Counted from the stretch's first letter, positions 52,801-61,900 are shown. The stretch: DNA of 64,000 nucleotides from Pycnococcus provasolii (GCA_049487715.1 CP150549.1:992001-1056000); one strand, 5' to 3'. Numbers and translations: made by a program. Notes: generated by a model not told the origin, from the letters alone.

Positions 52801-54748
52801 CCTGCTCTGCCACCCGCACCTTGCTCGCCCAGCTCAAGCGCCAGTGGGATGGTGTCTGACGAAGAATGGAAGCGTCAAGCTTTGCGCCGGCACAAAGCAA
52901 GACCGTGCATATGCCGCGAAGCGTACCCTTGACCGCCAGACGAGCTTGCTCGCCGGAGGCGGCGTCCGTGCGCATGGTGGCTACAAGTGTATCGCGGTTG
53001 GCCAGCGAGCTATTGGCTACGCCGTTCTTGCCTTCACCACTGCGGCCTGAGCGGCTCGTCAGCACGATCGTGCGAAGTTTGCAGAATGAGTCATCTGCCA
53101 TCATCTTCGCAACCACCTGTCCAATGGCACCCGTTCCACCTTGAATGACCGACCGACGAGTGCGTTCTCTGCACGCTCTTGAGTTCGTGCAATGGATCCG
53201 TTCTGGCAGTCGCAGGCTGAGCGTCTTGCTGAGCGCTGTGCTGGCACGCACTGCGAACAAACCCTCCTCTGCTTTAGGTACTCGAATAGTCGTTGGCACA
53301 TCACCTTTCGTTGAAAGACGGATCGTTGGCCATGCCACACTACGCTGCATCTTTTGGACGTTTGCTATGTCCACGTCGAGCGATTGGTATGCGTCAGCAC
53401 GAATGCGACGTTCGACGAGTGCCACGCTGAGCACAGAGTCTATGGCCACGGCATCCTCAAAGTGCGGAGAGCCAGACAGGCTTGGAGACGGCGACGTCAT
53501 CCAGCCTCCGAGCGATCCTTGCGATGCGATGGTTCTTAGGCTGATGCGCACCACATCGCGAATGCTGGTGAGAAGTTGCGCAAGATTCATTGCCGCATTC
53601 GACTGTCTTGCCGCAAACGTGGGAGCATAAGGTCCCACAATTCTCGGTAGAGATTGGCTTGTAAGGCGTGCGCGCCAGGTAATAGAGTATGCTGTGAGCT
53701 GTTCCACTCCTGGCGTGGTGTGATCATCAGCGTTCCTGCTGGCCACCTTCATTACAAGGCTATTAGCCGTGACCGCCACATTACCACCTTGTACGATTCG
53801 ATGGTCCGTCGTGTCATCAATCCCATGAACACTGACTCGCGCTCCACCGACGGACAGAGAACTTGCAATGGTCAGCATTCCAAGCGATGCCGGGATCTTT
53901 GCGGAGATATTATTCGTGCCATCCATAGACATCAACGACTCAGATTCGGTGAGCATTGCAGCCTGAAAAGCCGCGTCAAGCAGTGAGGGATGCGTGAGGA
54001 ATCCGCTGCGTGCGTGGCTGTGCTCCGGCTTCACGCGTACAAGAGCACTTCCACCACGTTCTAAAATACGCAAACAATGCAGGCTCTGAAAAGCTGCTCC
54101 ATATTCCAATGACTTTGAGGCTCTTGCATATGCGTAAATCACAGAGGCGCTCACGGGCAATCCAATAGCGGTGCAATCACGCAGCAGTCGCTGTGCAGTC
54201 TCGTTCTGAGCAGGTTGGCGATGCAGTGCGGCGGATGCTGCAGGTACGATCGCCCGGCGAATGCTCGTGCATGCGCGAAGTCGATCGCTCGTGCTAAGTA
54301 GAAGTGTGCCGGTGGGTAGGCTGACATCTGCGCAAAGACGTCGCTCTGTCGCAAGATTCACAGGAGCAACGAAACTCGTGCCAACGATGCCTGGGCTTGA
54401 CATCGTCGTAGTGTCTTCCGCCGTGTATGCAAGCCAAAACGCGGTATCCAGCAGCGCCGCCGCGGGAAGCAGAGGTACTCCGGCGACGATGTGATCACGT
54501 AGAAACGCATATGATGGAACATCGCGTAGATCCGCCGAAGACACCGAAACGTAGGGTGCTTCGCACGGCAAGGGACTTGGTGGTGGCAACGGAGCATCGG
54601 AAAGCTGCGACACGGCTAGCGCATGCATTTCCATGGTTTGATATCCAGAAGAATCGCGGATGGTACACGCGTCGCACCGACGATGCAACGACGCAATTTT
54701 TGTGTGTTCGCGCCAGTGCCACATTGGCATTGGTTCCCTGGAAGGCAA
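39287..54748 (-). CDS. PKS part B: rest of module 2, beta-branching module 3, most of module 4
   Basis: 5,153-codon frame. The first ~40 codons overlap the KS frame of part A and are not a real start. Residues 66-345: DH (DHIVAGVPLLP). 530-775: KR (GGTGAIG; SSYAAAN). 820-895: ACP. 965-1370: KS of module 3 (LDTACSSSL). 1385-1700: hot-dog region without the DH His motif. 1745-1935: ECH1-like crotonase. 1955-2670: degenerate crotonase-like segments. 2690-2905: ECH2-like crotonase. 3005-3430: HMG-CoA-synthase-like domain. 3470-3545: ACP. 3650-4080: KS of module 4 (Cys3803). 4128-4385: DH. 4590-4880: ER. 4922-5125: KR (HVTGGAGGIG; GQANYAAAN). It ends at a TGA (39289-39287) that overlaps the ATG of part C as TGATG, right where the ACP should follow. 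Confidence 0.93.
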   Translation of the reverse strand: MPSREPMPMWHWREHTKIASLHRRCDACTIRDSSGYQTMEMHALAVSQLSDAPLPPPSPLPCEAPYVSVSSADLRDVPSYAFLRDHIVAGVPLLPAAALLDTAFWLAYTAEDTTTMSSPGIVGTSFVAPVNLATERRLCADVSLPTGTLLLSTSDRLRACTSIRRAIVPAASAALHRQPAQNETAQRLLRDCTAIGLPVSASVIYAYARASKSLEYGAAFQSLHCLRILERGGSALVRVKPEHSHARSGFLTHPSLLDAAFQAAMLTESESLMSMDGTNNISAKIPASLGMLTIASSLSVGGARVSVHGIDDTTDHRIVQGGNVAVTANSLVMKVASRNADDHTTPGVEQLTAYSITWRARLTSQSLPRIVGPYAPTFAARQSNAAMNLAQLLTSIRDVVRISLRTIASQGSLGGWMTSPSPSLSGSPHFEDAVAIDSVLSVALVERRIRADAYQSLDVDIANVQKMQRSVAWPTIRLSTKGDVPTTIRVPKAEEGLFAVRASTALSKTLSLRLPERIHCTNSRACRERTRRSVIQGGTGAIGQVVAKMMADDSFCKLRTIVLTSRSGRSGEGKNGVANSSLANRDTLVATMRTDAASGEQARLAVKGTLRGICTVLLCAGAKLDASILRQTPSHWRLSWASKVRVAEQVLGVGTHAAPLSRVIAFSSAATLVSNAGQSSYAAANAALDARILLMRDAGTCLASSVQWGPWVELADGMADTAVTDAARAAGVGVVTPSAGLTVIAHLLMAVDDTRSMMSGDGCVFAASSFVWQRFLPLASLRSTLYENLPCAEEPSFSANRISGSSSIIVGDTFTAADQARVRQTLERIPALVAEAVGSASPPGLDAPLMDAGVDSLAATALSRGLEELLGVPMPATLVFDFPTTRHIMQHASDLLLPAAALIRTTSRTRSESTAHTSSWYIATTASQYPEQLRSRGFAAADGGTKSSPDSVRASCSPGFAPVSSNMRFDVQCRTPFERWDAEAYYSPKPRQGQMTCNTRLGGFFLNEWAVFDAAAFGISTPEANAMDPQHRLLMTLVQQAFAVYDDGAHAMPPTATGIYVGSMWPAEYAQLLWKMSLGIGSSYAGTGSGHSFLAGRLSFTFNLVGACVALDTACSSSLVTTHLGVRGTDPHVLSGGTNLMQLVENTCGIAALQALSADGRCKTFAVEADGYGRSEAVACMLLARDDATTTMTTTTQMVGVLLGTAVNEDGRSSSLTSPNGPAQTSLLGAAFEQAARVDSTATSADAISLHGTGTSLGDPIETKALADALSGGVTAAIGSSKASVGHTESSAGLTGALLALAMILGAMRPPFASLRDMNPLVTQTLDAASKAGICVMGSRQHAASCPSSSPESAICGTSSFGMSGVNAHAVAKCATKPRDVSETIGRYTRHKTTLRQKRCALAARACRMPAAVESERYVPSSRRVAFRMNAVSRFLDAVSSPNADNLNSRTAAAMAPTAWVELAFAAVESLSVPDAAFHACALVFASHVGSFDGRDVVHATISTTVSAVVEVTSSPSSPHSLDSDESGKKANLLLRTTFVRTNTKAAFLHANSTAPPHHAWRAAEKCAPHSLARASKMQLAIAAWCHVGHANHGATLDSGSFARAFLRQDEPGISRADGIVGWHVHVLAAGAHVAASLSADPSSVLIPHAAEVVQWQAPPSTSKSSSWLSLAVHGEESASTYDVELADAESSARLAGVVYAHPKLSRADEDSKAEETSVSSHVVRLLAWLQGDDKRRASLETDDAEISYDTITGAVWVRWHTALLTEALLEHLTALATYADEQSGVRALVLTASDRSGGDFCLGGDPSRGAAGFVSGLQAFGAALEALADEASVPMACVLRGRTRGGGTMFPALADFAVVEATADVGLPEVTRGLLPGVVSLALARRLAPRVVQRWAGAGTTWDAETCHAAGFVDMVVPDAAVAEEAIASWLHERRGVDAASAPTSSVVDLDSLPPVVTIPMPLNSLASWRRGIEIMETLASPRRRHRRHHHVNLRGVLVQIGSHADGQQQQEQQEAEEEVDVQTWALTIRQFVHAMRALPVPTIAVFVDHTALDARHILVLASCDVGAVLPTNVTWSDECSRDRGAFPIDMLWCGAAYAEVYRRCGAAAASKVQAMLCGDIDVIPAGWKAFLGSESLVAEHSNQDEAFWREKLESAGEGALLRTARLRHVVERPGEDRLEHALNLLCKSDDAAQDNAPAFVASTTDDVLWREHERRSAVADMSLPDVLREARAVAWLTQPRVEGENDGDYQSDWLVAGADNGVIRIQIPFASTCIPLGVLELVEHAAQSDFATIVLELHSGGGNAETPPVVSTTHAFCKRLLRLHHVMCNTRVHALCAIVSNARGEDRSESTLSELQAFCFMHATWRIASKNDSPRLLCAHASSPEPTMLGTINAMRLAEIVTTDAAMAAVALGYHAATHETLLDHGIVHEVADDVTVAVNHRAEILRLARIPRISLEDGSCAIFAALESMLTQTMMLETSDDDDDGIVHVISEEMPRMLEITFNPNRSRAATRALMRARTNPANRTAALVVVYEDSRLDERDGQDDGAWSCEFIAQLASHAGHVIADIPAPCKIRDGGCDVWWTSALIHVADASLARADVHMIHKVDDTTSPSPLAQAVLQTILARNGRMDIQRYADANERESVLAAQKEHLRLYAPLVASAKAQLPVASVEDGYALMSELLHGSSSSSSKDANQHVVLEVNESTGVAVLALLSRHLELEVIPEMEVHLATIARLADAGTVRAIVVLSRDEHFCTGGRLTGAKGHAAIQAKTTAQNAAELFRLYRTFSRLFEDPGMRRRNPLIVTAVHGRAIGAGMALSLWSDVRVASDDASMAFNFLGVGLTPGVGSSFNVPRALRGGWRRAASMLLSVTPMDSSTMVAAGMVSHVVPKREDAHALAISLAEAYAGSFHHHAVPLQWMREHRGALQWRPNISALTHVPLRLPGASRGTMWDSLLRHEAWTQAETFAFVAEQEKEKSRQRASAEGDGAADAHESATEGTAFGRARDVGISAIYVHVPEYVVDQAELEEHDGVQGKYVGALGQKSLTFVDDDEDPVSLAMNAFVGLLRQTGLHPSQIGRLDVGTESQVDKSKSIKSFLSRFCEHVGNADVEGVDHIHACYGGTAALLDAFDWMQSEAWDGRYAVVVASDIACYPERYHFAGTAMAVAALVTPDAALAIEPIRATTSRDTYDFHKPVADHRPYAHLDGPASIEAYLAGFKDCAALWSSRQRDASAATSSGLEQPPLRLLESVDRLSMHSPNTRLVKKAIRQLIVAEFGADGSDAKLQEVWDSIMAPGLTISEGVGNAYTCTVLYNAASIFLPQNLEGRSAPSRIGMYSFGSGYVATLYVLRVRRPISLGNLADRLEGRTHLTPAEYVDMRARYASLWTVDGRLALPTTTRPKVKGQFYLLHVDADGKRAYSVHGGLACTKERWVHVPGFYSGPSHPLVGANVDMFAHLADGSGDDADAAAEPAIAIVSRLAREALGTGDDIDASAPLMDAGLDSLGAVELRNNLANAVGMELPATLIFDHPSAAAIAAFVEASAPPRQARGGRNPRDRDLFDREAMMAKMDMSAMASAALSDWATEGQKAVQDDLAAHAARAAASRTVVAAQGSHVATPARFVPSSDMRAIASIAAWSFESPMARTTENAMLGYLSNRDPCEYFPRERLVGSKVASTTSKLKLGTHLGSFLPPHVTADCDTTMLRLSPAEAGYMDPQVRLAVEHAAIARMSSSSSRVAALTSSPTSCGVFYGQCWVELPDILRHFGIFGSSAAVLGSGLSLAAGHVGYRLNLVGPSAAIDTACSSSLVATHMAVRGARHDFIDSLALGVNLCLDVPIFANLSALSALAPDARCKTCDASGDGYGRGEAVAALQVISGTSSSSATAAVSLAGSAVNQDGRSSSLTAPNGPSQSALIRLALRDAREGVTAANQMSLHGTGTPLGDPIEIRALLDALRRDSAPDNSMDDGEVSDGDDGMMSSSAVTFACASKSNVGHTESTAGLMGLLLAQLSCARGVVIPMTHLRNVNPHVAGAHTEKDHVIGFGSAARAHMTGVPKQMHAHAGTSSFGMSGVNAHAIVASRRSPQQHGLTCLASSTRVLCRARRCAVEPRMHSLLARVASSTATLTCVAHLDTASAAYLQDHVIAGKALVPGTATLEVARASADVAGSSDAIVLAHVVLLQAIEIVRNLKMSCAINLQDGAFAIMARALQRRRGGGGKNDQDAKGFVQSAATMMKTIEKSGLCRAGGACVREHALDRAYFVANLRDHGLQYGSAFQRIVRMSACTGTITNSEDARAYAGMHPAVLDCALQTGAAMAFATRDGDAALRVPASIALVHVTRTTHANVEVASCATSDGNDGTLASFHLGDWGEDGSILDVSLRPFTLAKATSGSLIATASSTTTAGTLYTKTWVAAQAVVDATCPPPVHASSVRVSTHARYHHLYSAKPMLPGAVRMCQTLLHFATLLRHPLSLRSSMEVMNDLVPVRLADPHASSAAASCIAAFQTIQNEIGDAKHEPTELHTSLASRVPLGSICNHDFKKDVVALHATTWHEARLVPQQRLVAASGLTSRALHIEAPSPRGSISRVRYGIDDIAARTGCPEPGYTDVCLVVTAVGINFRDVLNVLDMYPAGPNYDPGRPGGELHGYVSETEEKGGLFMLPTTAVFGFAPGCLASRHWCSSKLLAAAPRAISPHALAASPTVCVTAAHAIAAVEGDTPRILLIHGVGTGVGLAAARMLDGAVFGTASSPAKRSFLRRDVHARQILYSGSRGSHFAADITTLTAGGGVSAALAGGMQTQPGLFDATLATLGVGGRVADIGKRLIRSHAAVAAEREDVTHALLVVGAARDRNPQYMPASPLSHLLHQLALGMHAGIVSPPSTATFDSLDARRALVCAMRGPYPGAGKVAVRFDDGAVIPHRPIPDARVHVTGGAGGIGILVRRWLVEACIVREVVGVSRQPSGGGGRSRIGENDAGCMHTMAMADVSRSADVKHVLFSDPSQWMIHAAGRLADAAARNQTSSGVRAVFAPKLPPALACCTMYTAMPLQSLLVLSSVAALLSLPGQANYAAANAALDAIVASTVLTAASVQFGPWAAAGMASGTKGIRDRAASIGLGLLQPAHGLDIIGFGLTRGAAVYAPVLPFSPPLRRFQESCESF
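44459..45736 (-). other. HMG-CoA synthase-like (HCS) domain in PKS module 3
   Basis: Residues ~3005-3430 of part B. Contains the general acid Glu3086 in DVGTESQVDKSKS, nucleophile Cys3120 in HACYGGTAALLDA, DFHKPVADHRPYAHLDG, and His3258 in LSMHSPNTRLVKKA. All three HMGS catalytic residues are present, so it is probably active on an ACP-bound beta-ketothioester. Confidence 0.9.
46034..46681 (-). other. ECH2-like crotonase domain in PKS module 3
   Basis: Residues ~2690-2905 of part B. EHFCTGGRL and HGRAIGAGMALSLWSDVRVA form the oxyanion hole. The following FNFLGVGLTPGVGSSF matches the GFTPGMG-type segment of PksI/CurF-like decarboxylating ECH2 domains. Confidence 0.78.
46739..48886 (-). other. 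Degenerate crotonase-like region in PKS module 3
   Basis: Residues ~1955-2670 of part B. Segments such as WALTIRQFVHAMRALPVPTI and FATIVLELHSGGGNAETPPV recall crotonase secondary structure but lack the Gly-rich oxyanion-hole motifs. Probably two or three decayed or structural copies. Confidence 0.5.
48944..49516 (-). other. ECH1-like crotonase domain in PKS module 3
   Basis: Residues ~1745-1935 of part B. Oxyanion-hole segments GGDFCLGGD and RGRTRGGGT, followed by VGLPEVTRGLLPGVV, which resembles the LPE-x3-GL-x-P pattern of ECH1 (PksH-like) dehydratases. Confidence 0.75.
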
Positions 54749-55952
54749 AGGCGCTCACGCCACCCGCGGCACACGTTCCTTGCTCGTATCTTCCAAGGTG
54801 CTGGCGCGCAAGATATGCGTAGGACGACGCAGTGGTGACTCCACTCTCAGGAAGACTCGCGGCCACAAAAGCGTTCACACTTCGCAGGTGGATGATTGCC
54901 TCGTTCGCGGTATCATCGAGGCGTAAAGCAAGAGCAGCCAAGCCCACGCCGCCACTTGCCGGCTCGGCGTGTCCCCATGCGCTCTTCCGCGCGGCGAGGC
55001 TGACGCTCTCCGCTCTGCTCGCCATTAGCACGGCTGCAGCCACGGCACCAACCTCAATCGGGTCGCCGAGCGGCGTTCCCGTGCCGTGCAGATCCACGCG
55101 CATCACGCGGTCAAGCACCGATCGCAAGCTCGCCGCTAGTACACGCTGCTGTGCGGGACCGTTGGGTGCCGTGAGAGCGCTGCTGCGTCCATCCTGGTTG
55201 ACTCCGGAACCTGCCACAATCACCCCACCATCACCACCACCAACTGCTGCCACCATCGTGCAAGCCTCGGATCGCACGTAGCCATCGGCACCTGCGTCGA
55301 GTGCCTTGCAGCGTCCATCAGGCGCGAGAAACCCGCCAACCTCGAAGAGGCGCGTCGTTCGGTCCATCAAAAGCAAGTTCGCGGCACCGCTCAGCAGCGA
55401 AGGTGCTGCTCCATGCGCTGCTGATCTCGCAGCATGTTCGCCCAGCGACATCGCCGTCAGCGCGCTCGAGCAGGCTGTATCGCAGCACACGGCGGCACCG
55501 CCAAGGTGAAAGAGATAGCTCAGGCGTCCCGAGGCGACGCTGAGAAATCCACCAACTGCAGTGTGCGGCGTGATGCGTACACCTGATGCAAGAGTCATCG
55601 GCAAATATTCGGCAGCCGCAATTCCAATCGCAACGCACGTCGTGGGGAAAGCATCCTTCTCCACGGAGGTGGAAAGCGCCTCTCCTGCACGCACGCAGAG
55701 CATTCGCTGTTGAGGATCCATGGCTCGACTCTCGCTTGTCGTGAGTCGGAAGGCGGGTGCATCGAAGTGACCGGCATTTGCGAGGAAAGTGCCAAAGCGC
55801 ATGCCGCCACCTTTCGTGGTGCGGCTGCCACCATCAACATCGTGGCGAAGTAGCGGACAAACTGCAATGGCGTCTTCGCACATTTCCTCTGTTGCGAGAG
55901 CCATGTTCGCAGTCATGTGTGCCAGCACCAAGGGTTCTGCCACCATCGCATC
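52064..55952 (-). other. PKS module 2: KS-DH-KR-ACP, containing frame break 1
   Basis: No ER lies between DH and KR. The KS is in one frame and the DH onward in another, with the change between about 54,660 and 54,600. Predicted to leave a double bond. Confidence 0.8.
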
Positions 55953-58900
55953 TCGATCCTCAGGTTTGTGCACAACTAATTCGCCGTCTACATCCATGTC
56001 CGTCGTCAGCGTCGATGCAACGTACGCAGCAAGACTGGCGATGGACGGATAATCGAAGATCGCCGTAGCGGGAAGGCTTAGTGCCACGGCGGCGTCAGTA
56101 CCGTCCCCGCCCGCGTTCAGCACTTGTCGAAGCTCCACACTTGTGAGTGAGTCGAGTCCAGCATCCATGAATGGCTCATTGACATCAAGTTCACGGCCGA
56201 GCACCGATGCGGCTGTGCGCGAAATGTAAGCGATTGTCGCATCGAGAGTCATGTGAAGGTGATGTCGTCGGGCTGCACGTTCCTCCGTTGGTAAATCGAT
56301 CTTGACGGCGATATCCTTTGATGTAGTGGTATCGCAAACATCTTGAAAGAAGGGAGCGTTGTGCACGCACACCGCTCCAGAAGCAACCAGTTTAGGAAAG
56401 TCAAACGCACTGCCAATGAGATGCAATCGGAATGTTGGGTCGAGAGTAAGAGCCAGTACGGCAAGAGCCTGGCGTTCCTGCATGAATCCAAAGCCTGCAC
56501 TTTCAATTCGACTAAGCACAGACGCTGCCATTCCACCCGACTCACCGCCCCAAGCTCCGTACTGTATCGCCGAACTTGTCATGCCCGTCACAAGGCGGCA
56601 GCCGTCGAGTGTTCGTGCCATCGCCTCATTGGCAAATGCATACGCCAGCTGACCTTTATTTCCCAGAAGCCCGGCAATGCTTGAGAAGCCGACGAAGGCA
56701 CACATCGGTGAAAATTGCGTCGTCGCGAGCACTTCCAAGGTCGCATTTTCCTTGGGTGGTAGGACTGCACGCACACCCAAAACTCGCTGGTTTGCAAGGC
56801 TCGCATCCGCCAGAACTCCTCCAGCTTGCAGAACGGCGGCTAAGGGTGATGGCGGCGGAGATGTGCCAAGGAACATCCGCGCATCGGCACTGCATGCGGC
56901 GTTCGTGCGAGACAGTGTCACCACTGGGGCGGCGTGCTCAAGCCATGCAAGCGAACGCCGCGGTGATGCCCTTCCCGAGCGACCTGATAGCACCAGGTTG
57001 TGTACACAGGCATGCTCGATCAGCCAAAGCGCGCACACGCCACCGAGGACACCCAATCCGCCGAGGATGGCTGCCGAGTTCGCTGCAAACGCCGGAAGAG
57101 CAAATGCTCGGCCTCCTGCGCCGGCATTTTTGATTGCAATGAGCTTGCCGATGTGGGACGCCTTGGCCATGGTGCGAAGCGCAGAGCGCGTTCCGCCGAC
57201 AAGAGCGAATGTCGATAGAGGCAGAGATCCAGCAGCCTCGGAGGCGTGCACATGCGCTGCAACACGGGCAATGCGCTGTTCAATCGCACTCGCGTGCATG
57301 AGATCCAGTGCCACAATATTTGCGCGCATATCCCACCTCTCGCTTGCAATCGCGTCCGCTCGCCAGATGTTCCGCTTCGATATCTCTGCAAACGTGCCGG
57401 TGGGTGCGAGGTTTGCCATCGTGGCTGCGACAAATCCGGTACTGGTCAGGCTGTTCAGTGCGAGCACCGTCGGAGTTTGTAAAGTGGCAAACGTTTCTGC
57501 GAAGCACGTGCTGCGACTGCTTGCAACCGCAACCGAGTCGCACGGAGATGCAAATGAGGAGGCCCATCGGCGCGCTGCCGATCGCTTCGTCGACGTTCCC
57601 GCAGATCCGTGGATGGCGAGGTGCAGGTGGCGTGCAAGCCTCGCACTCGCTAGGCCGACGCCTCCAGACACGCCGTGCACAATCATTGCAGATGGCACAG
57701 TAGTGCGTCGCGTCATGAGCGCAAGGCAAGCATCCGCCGTGAGTGTGACGGTGGGAATGGACGCAGCTTCGCCTACACATAGTGACGCTGGCATTGGTGC
57801 GAGCAGGCGTGCGTCAGCATCCACAACGCGCGTACCCAGGCTGCCAAATGCCTGGCCGAAGAGCGCGGTACCCAAGGGTAGCGACGAAGACACGGCAACG
57901 GCGCCTGCGCAATCTCCGCCGGGTGCGCCGGGATCACCGGGGTACAAGTCGAGCACATTCAGCAAGTCGCGAAAATTCAAGCCCACTGCGAACACGCTGA
58001 GATGAATGGCGTGACGAGGATTGGATGGCAACGCGCAGGTGACGGGCACCGCGCGAAGGGAAGCGATGCTCCCCCGTGGACGTGCAATGAGATGGAAGGC
58101 ATCCTGCCAATCGCTCACGCTCGCGACGGAGCGTTCCGTTGGTCCATTCACAAGCTGCGCAGTACTCACCGACCCGCTTCGTACTGCGACGCCGAATCCT
58201 CCTCGCGTCGACATCAGCCCAGGTGCACTATGCACAGAACATTTCGCGGATGATAGATCGTCGCCATCGCACGCCACCGCGGTGGTTGTTAGCGAAAGCT
58301 CGAGCGATGCCGTGCGAAGAGCTGCCCACGCCCCAGCTGCCGACGATGACGACCGGTTCCGTTTGCGGGTAACTTCAAAGATCGACGTCAGCAATGCTCC
58401 ATGCGTAAGCATACGCATATATCCGTGATCACGGGTCTGCACCACATCCAGCAGCGCAAGGAGGAGACGATGAGCTTGCACGTTGAAGACGTGCCCACAC
58501 CTTTTCCCCATTGTGAGCGAAAGGGCGGATTCGTCTTGCCGATTCACATCTCTCATTGATGGAGGAACTGACGTGATAGCAGTGCGCCATGCAACCTCGT
58601 AGGCGCATGTCACCTTGGCATCTGCATCCGCAACTGTCGCGGAATGTTTTGTTGCCACGGACTTCGTGACGAGTCCGCCGACTATCATGACAGGAATCGT
58701 CGAATCGGCGTTGTCGCGGAAATCGTGATCAGACGATCCATCGTCGTGGACTTGCACGTGCAGCGTGTGCAGTGCTTGCCCCATGCTCCGCCGCATCGCA
58801 ACGATTGCGCGAAGTGCGGAAGGAACTTTTAGCTGATGTTGCGCGATGCCACCAGTGGTGCCCTTGTCGCTGTGCTGTCGCACATCTCTCGCCAGAGATG

Positions 58901-61900
58901 CGTGCAAGCCCGCATCGAGCACGCCTGGGGCCAATCCTGTGTATGCGCAAGCACTTTCGTCGTCACCAACGACCTGTGCGCTGATGCGAGTGCCACAGGT
59001 ACGCAGGCTTGTCGCCACCGCAAACGATGGCCCATACTGTAGCCCGGCGGGAGGTAACCACTCGCGGTAGAAAGGTGCGGATGCGATGGGACGCGTGGTT
59101 GACGCACGTTGCACGCATATCGTTTGTGTGGAGACGCACGAATTCGTGGCTTGCGTATGCTGCAGCGCGATTCTCTGCACGTGCGACGTCACGAAAGGTG
59201 TGCCGGTCGAAGGACGCACGGCAGTAGCTCCTGTCTCAGCACGCCACTCGACGACCACCACGACGGCGGCAGCTGATGACGAAAGATTGCACGCACGTAC
59301 AAAGGTCACACTCACCACTGCTCGACGGCTCGCCTCATGATCTCCTTCTCGACGGATATTGCAGAGCACCTGCGACGTGGCGAGAAGTGCCTCGAGCGAC
59401 GCTGCACCGGGCAAGATTGATTGTCCGCTGATCCGATGCTCCTTGAATCGAGCGTCGAGCTTCAGTGCCATCACGTCAGCGGACGGCTCGAACGAACCGA
59501 CGAGCGCACGGAACGGTGGGCGCACGCTCACCCAGGAACCATGCGTGAGGCGGCGGTGTGTACCAATGACGCCACGACGCCAACTGCAAGACGCCGGGGC
59601 ATGAGGACGCAGTGTAGCATGTGCATTCACGCCGGACATGCCAAAAGCACTGCAGCAGTAGCAAGACGCATTCTCATCAAGACTTGCAATCGCGCTGCCC
59701 TCGCCCCCGCGACTCACGCCAACTGATTTGGTGGCGAGAATTGCCGCGACGTGCGCGTTGAGACTTCGACACAGAACCAGAGGCACGGCGAATTGTGCAC
59801 GTGCGGCACGTTCGAGCATGGCGAGCGAGCTGAGACCCGCAGCCGCCTCCGTATGCCCGACGATCGATTTGGTTGCCGTGAGTGTTGGTGGGATGAGAGA
59901 GGAGGCGGTTGTTGAAGACATCGCGTCGACGAATGCCGCCACTTCGATGGGATCCCCAAGAGGCGTTCCTGTACCGTGCAAGTTGTGCACCGCTGGCGCA
60001 ATCGCAGAAGCTGAGGAAGCTGCCAGTGCAAGCGACGTGCGCACGAGACGCGCTTGGCTTGGGCCGCTTGGTGCCGTCAGTGCCGTCGACCTTCCATCCT
60101 GGTTCACCTCGGCGGAAAGCAGGAGCATGGATGCACCGAGCTCGGGACCATTCTCGTCCGCGTCGGATGCGACAAGCAGCATTGCTACGCTCGCCTCGCC
60201 TCGCCCAAAGCCATCGGCAGATGCGTCGAGTGTTTGGCATCTTCCCACTGCGCTGAGTGCCCCAAGCAGGGTGATGTGTGCGGTTGTCTCGAATCGCAGG
60301 CTAGCATTCGCGCTCGGAACGAGCGCGTGGCGCGCTTGCCCATCGACAATCTCCAGGCGAGCGACACGCGTCGCAACGAGCGATCCAGAGCATGCCGTAT
60401 CAACGCCTGCACAAGTGCCCCCGAAATTGAAGACGTACGAGAGTCGTCCGCAGAGAAATGCACCTCCATATCCTGTCATCGCGGCGGCATTGATGGCAGT
60501 GCCACAGTCGATGGCAAGGTATGTGCGCATCTCATCCCACATTGTCGCGACGACCACCGCGGCACTCTGCCTTGCCATCGTCGTCATGTCTGGCTTCGTT
60601 GCAAGCACCGCGTCGGAGTCCTCGAGTGCAAGCAAGTGGCAGGGATCGATGCACGCCGCCTCCGTGGATGTGAGCGTGAAGCGACCTGCATCTGTCACAA
60701 ATGGTGGTACGGCGAGCACGTGTGCAAAGTATCCCGTCCTTTCGCCGAATCGGTCGTATGGTGCGCGCCGAGCCGCATCTCGGCCAACGATAGATTCTGC
60801 CGTCGTCTCGCCAACCGCACTTGGGAAGAGCGAAGATGGCGCCAGCTGCGCCGATCGACCCGCCATGGATGCGATGTGAACCGCTGTGCTGGATGCATCG
60901 GATACGACGGCTCGGTAATTGTTCGTCTCTTCGTTGAGCACCTGCACATCATTCTGCTGACGATAAATGTACCGAGTGATGGCCTCCACGGTGGGGTGCT
61001 GGAAAACGAGAAGAGCGGGTATGCGATCTGCGACGATGCTTGGGAACGCACGCACGACAGCGGTGTGCAAATCCACCGCGGCGTGTGATGTCAAGCCCGC
61101 CTGCATGAGCGGTGCTGTATCGTCCACCAGAGACTGGGGAAGCAAATTCGAGACGATAGTTTGCACAATTCGACGCACGTCATCAAGACTATTTGCAGAA
61201 ACGGAAGTTGGCGATTCGCCCATCGGTGTTGGACCCTTGTTTTTGGCGGTGGAAGAATCGCGCGCGCGCAGCTCATTCTTTTTGATTTTCATCGACGCCG
61301 TCTGCGGCAGACTTGCGCCTTCTTCAAACGATATCACCTCAATGATACGTGGCACCTTGTAATCTGCAAGTCGCGATGCCACGAATGCTCGAAGATTCTC
61401 CTCCTCTGCAGAAGATGATGTGCCGTCGTCGTCCTGGCGCAGAACAACGAGCGCTTTCACAGCCTCCCCGAGCACAACGTGCGGCACTCCATAGACCGCA
61501 GCACGGCTGACTGCTGGATGCGACGCAAGTACGAGCTCCACCTCCGCGGTGTACACATTTTCGCCACCGGTAATGATGAGATCTTTCTTGCGATCGACGA
61601 TTCGCACGAAGCCTTGACCTGCAGGCTGCGCGATGTCGCCAGTCCGAAACCATCCGTTCGTGAAGTCGCCGATATCTGCAACTTCATTCCATCCACGGAA
61701 GTATCCACGAAACATGCTCAATCCACGCACGACAATCTCACCGCAGCATTCAGTGCCGTTGTCATCGGGAATCGCGACGACGTCGTCGTCGGCGTCGTCG
61801 TTGTGCAGGCTGAGCAGACGCACGTCAACGCACGCAAACGGACGGCCTGATGTGCAGAGCAGCTTCATTCGTGCATCGGCCGAAAGTTGCAGCTCGTCGA

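Noticed and set aside
54600-54750. Intron as the explanation of frame break 1
   Set aside because: GT...AG pairs here either have the wrong length class or would delete the conserved KS-end motif RVYHPRFFWI.
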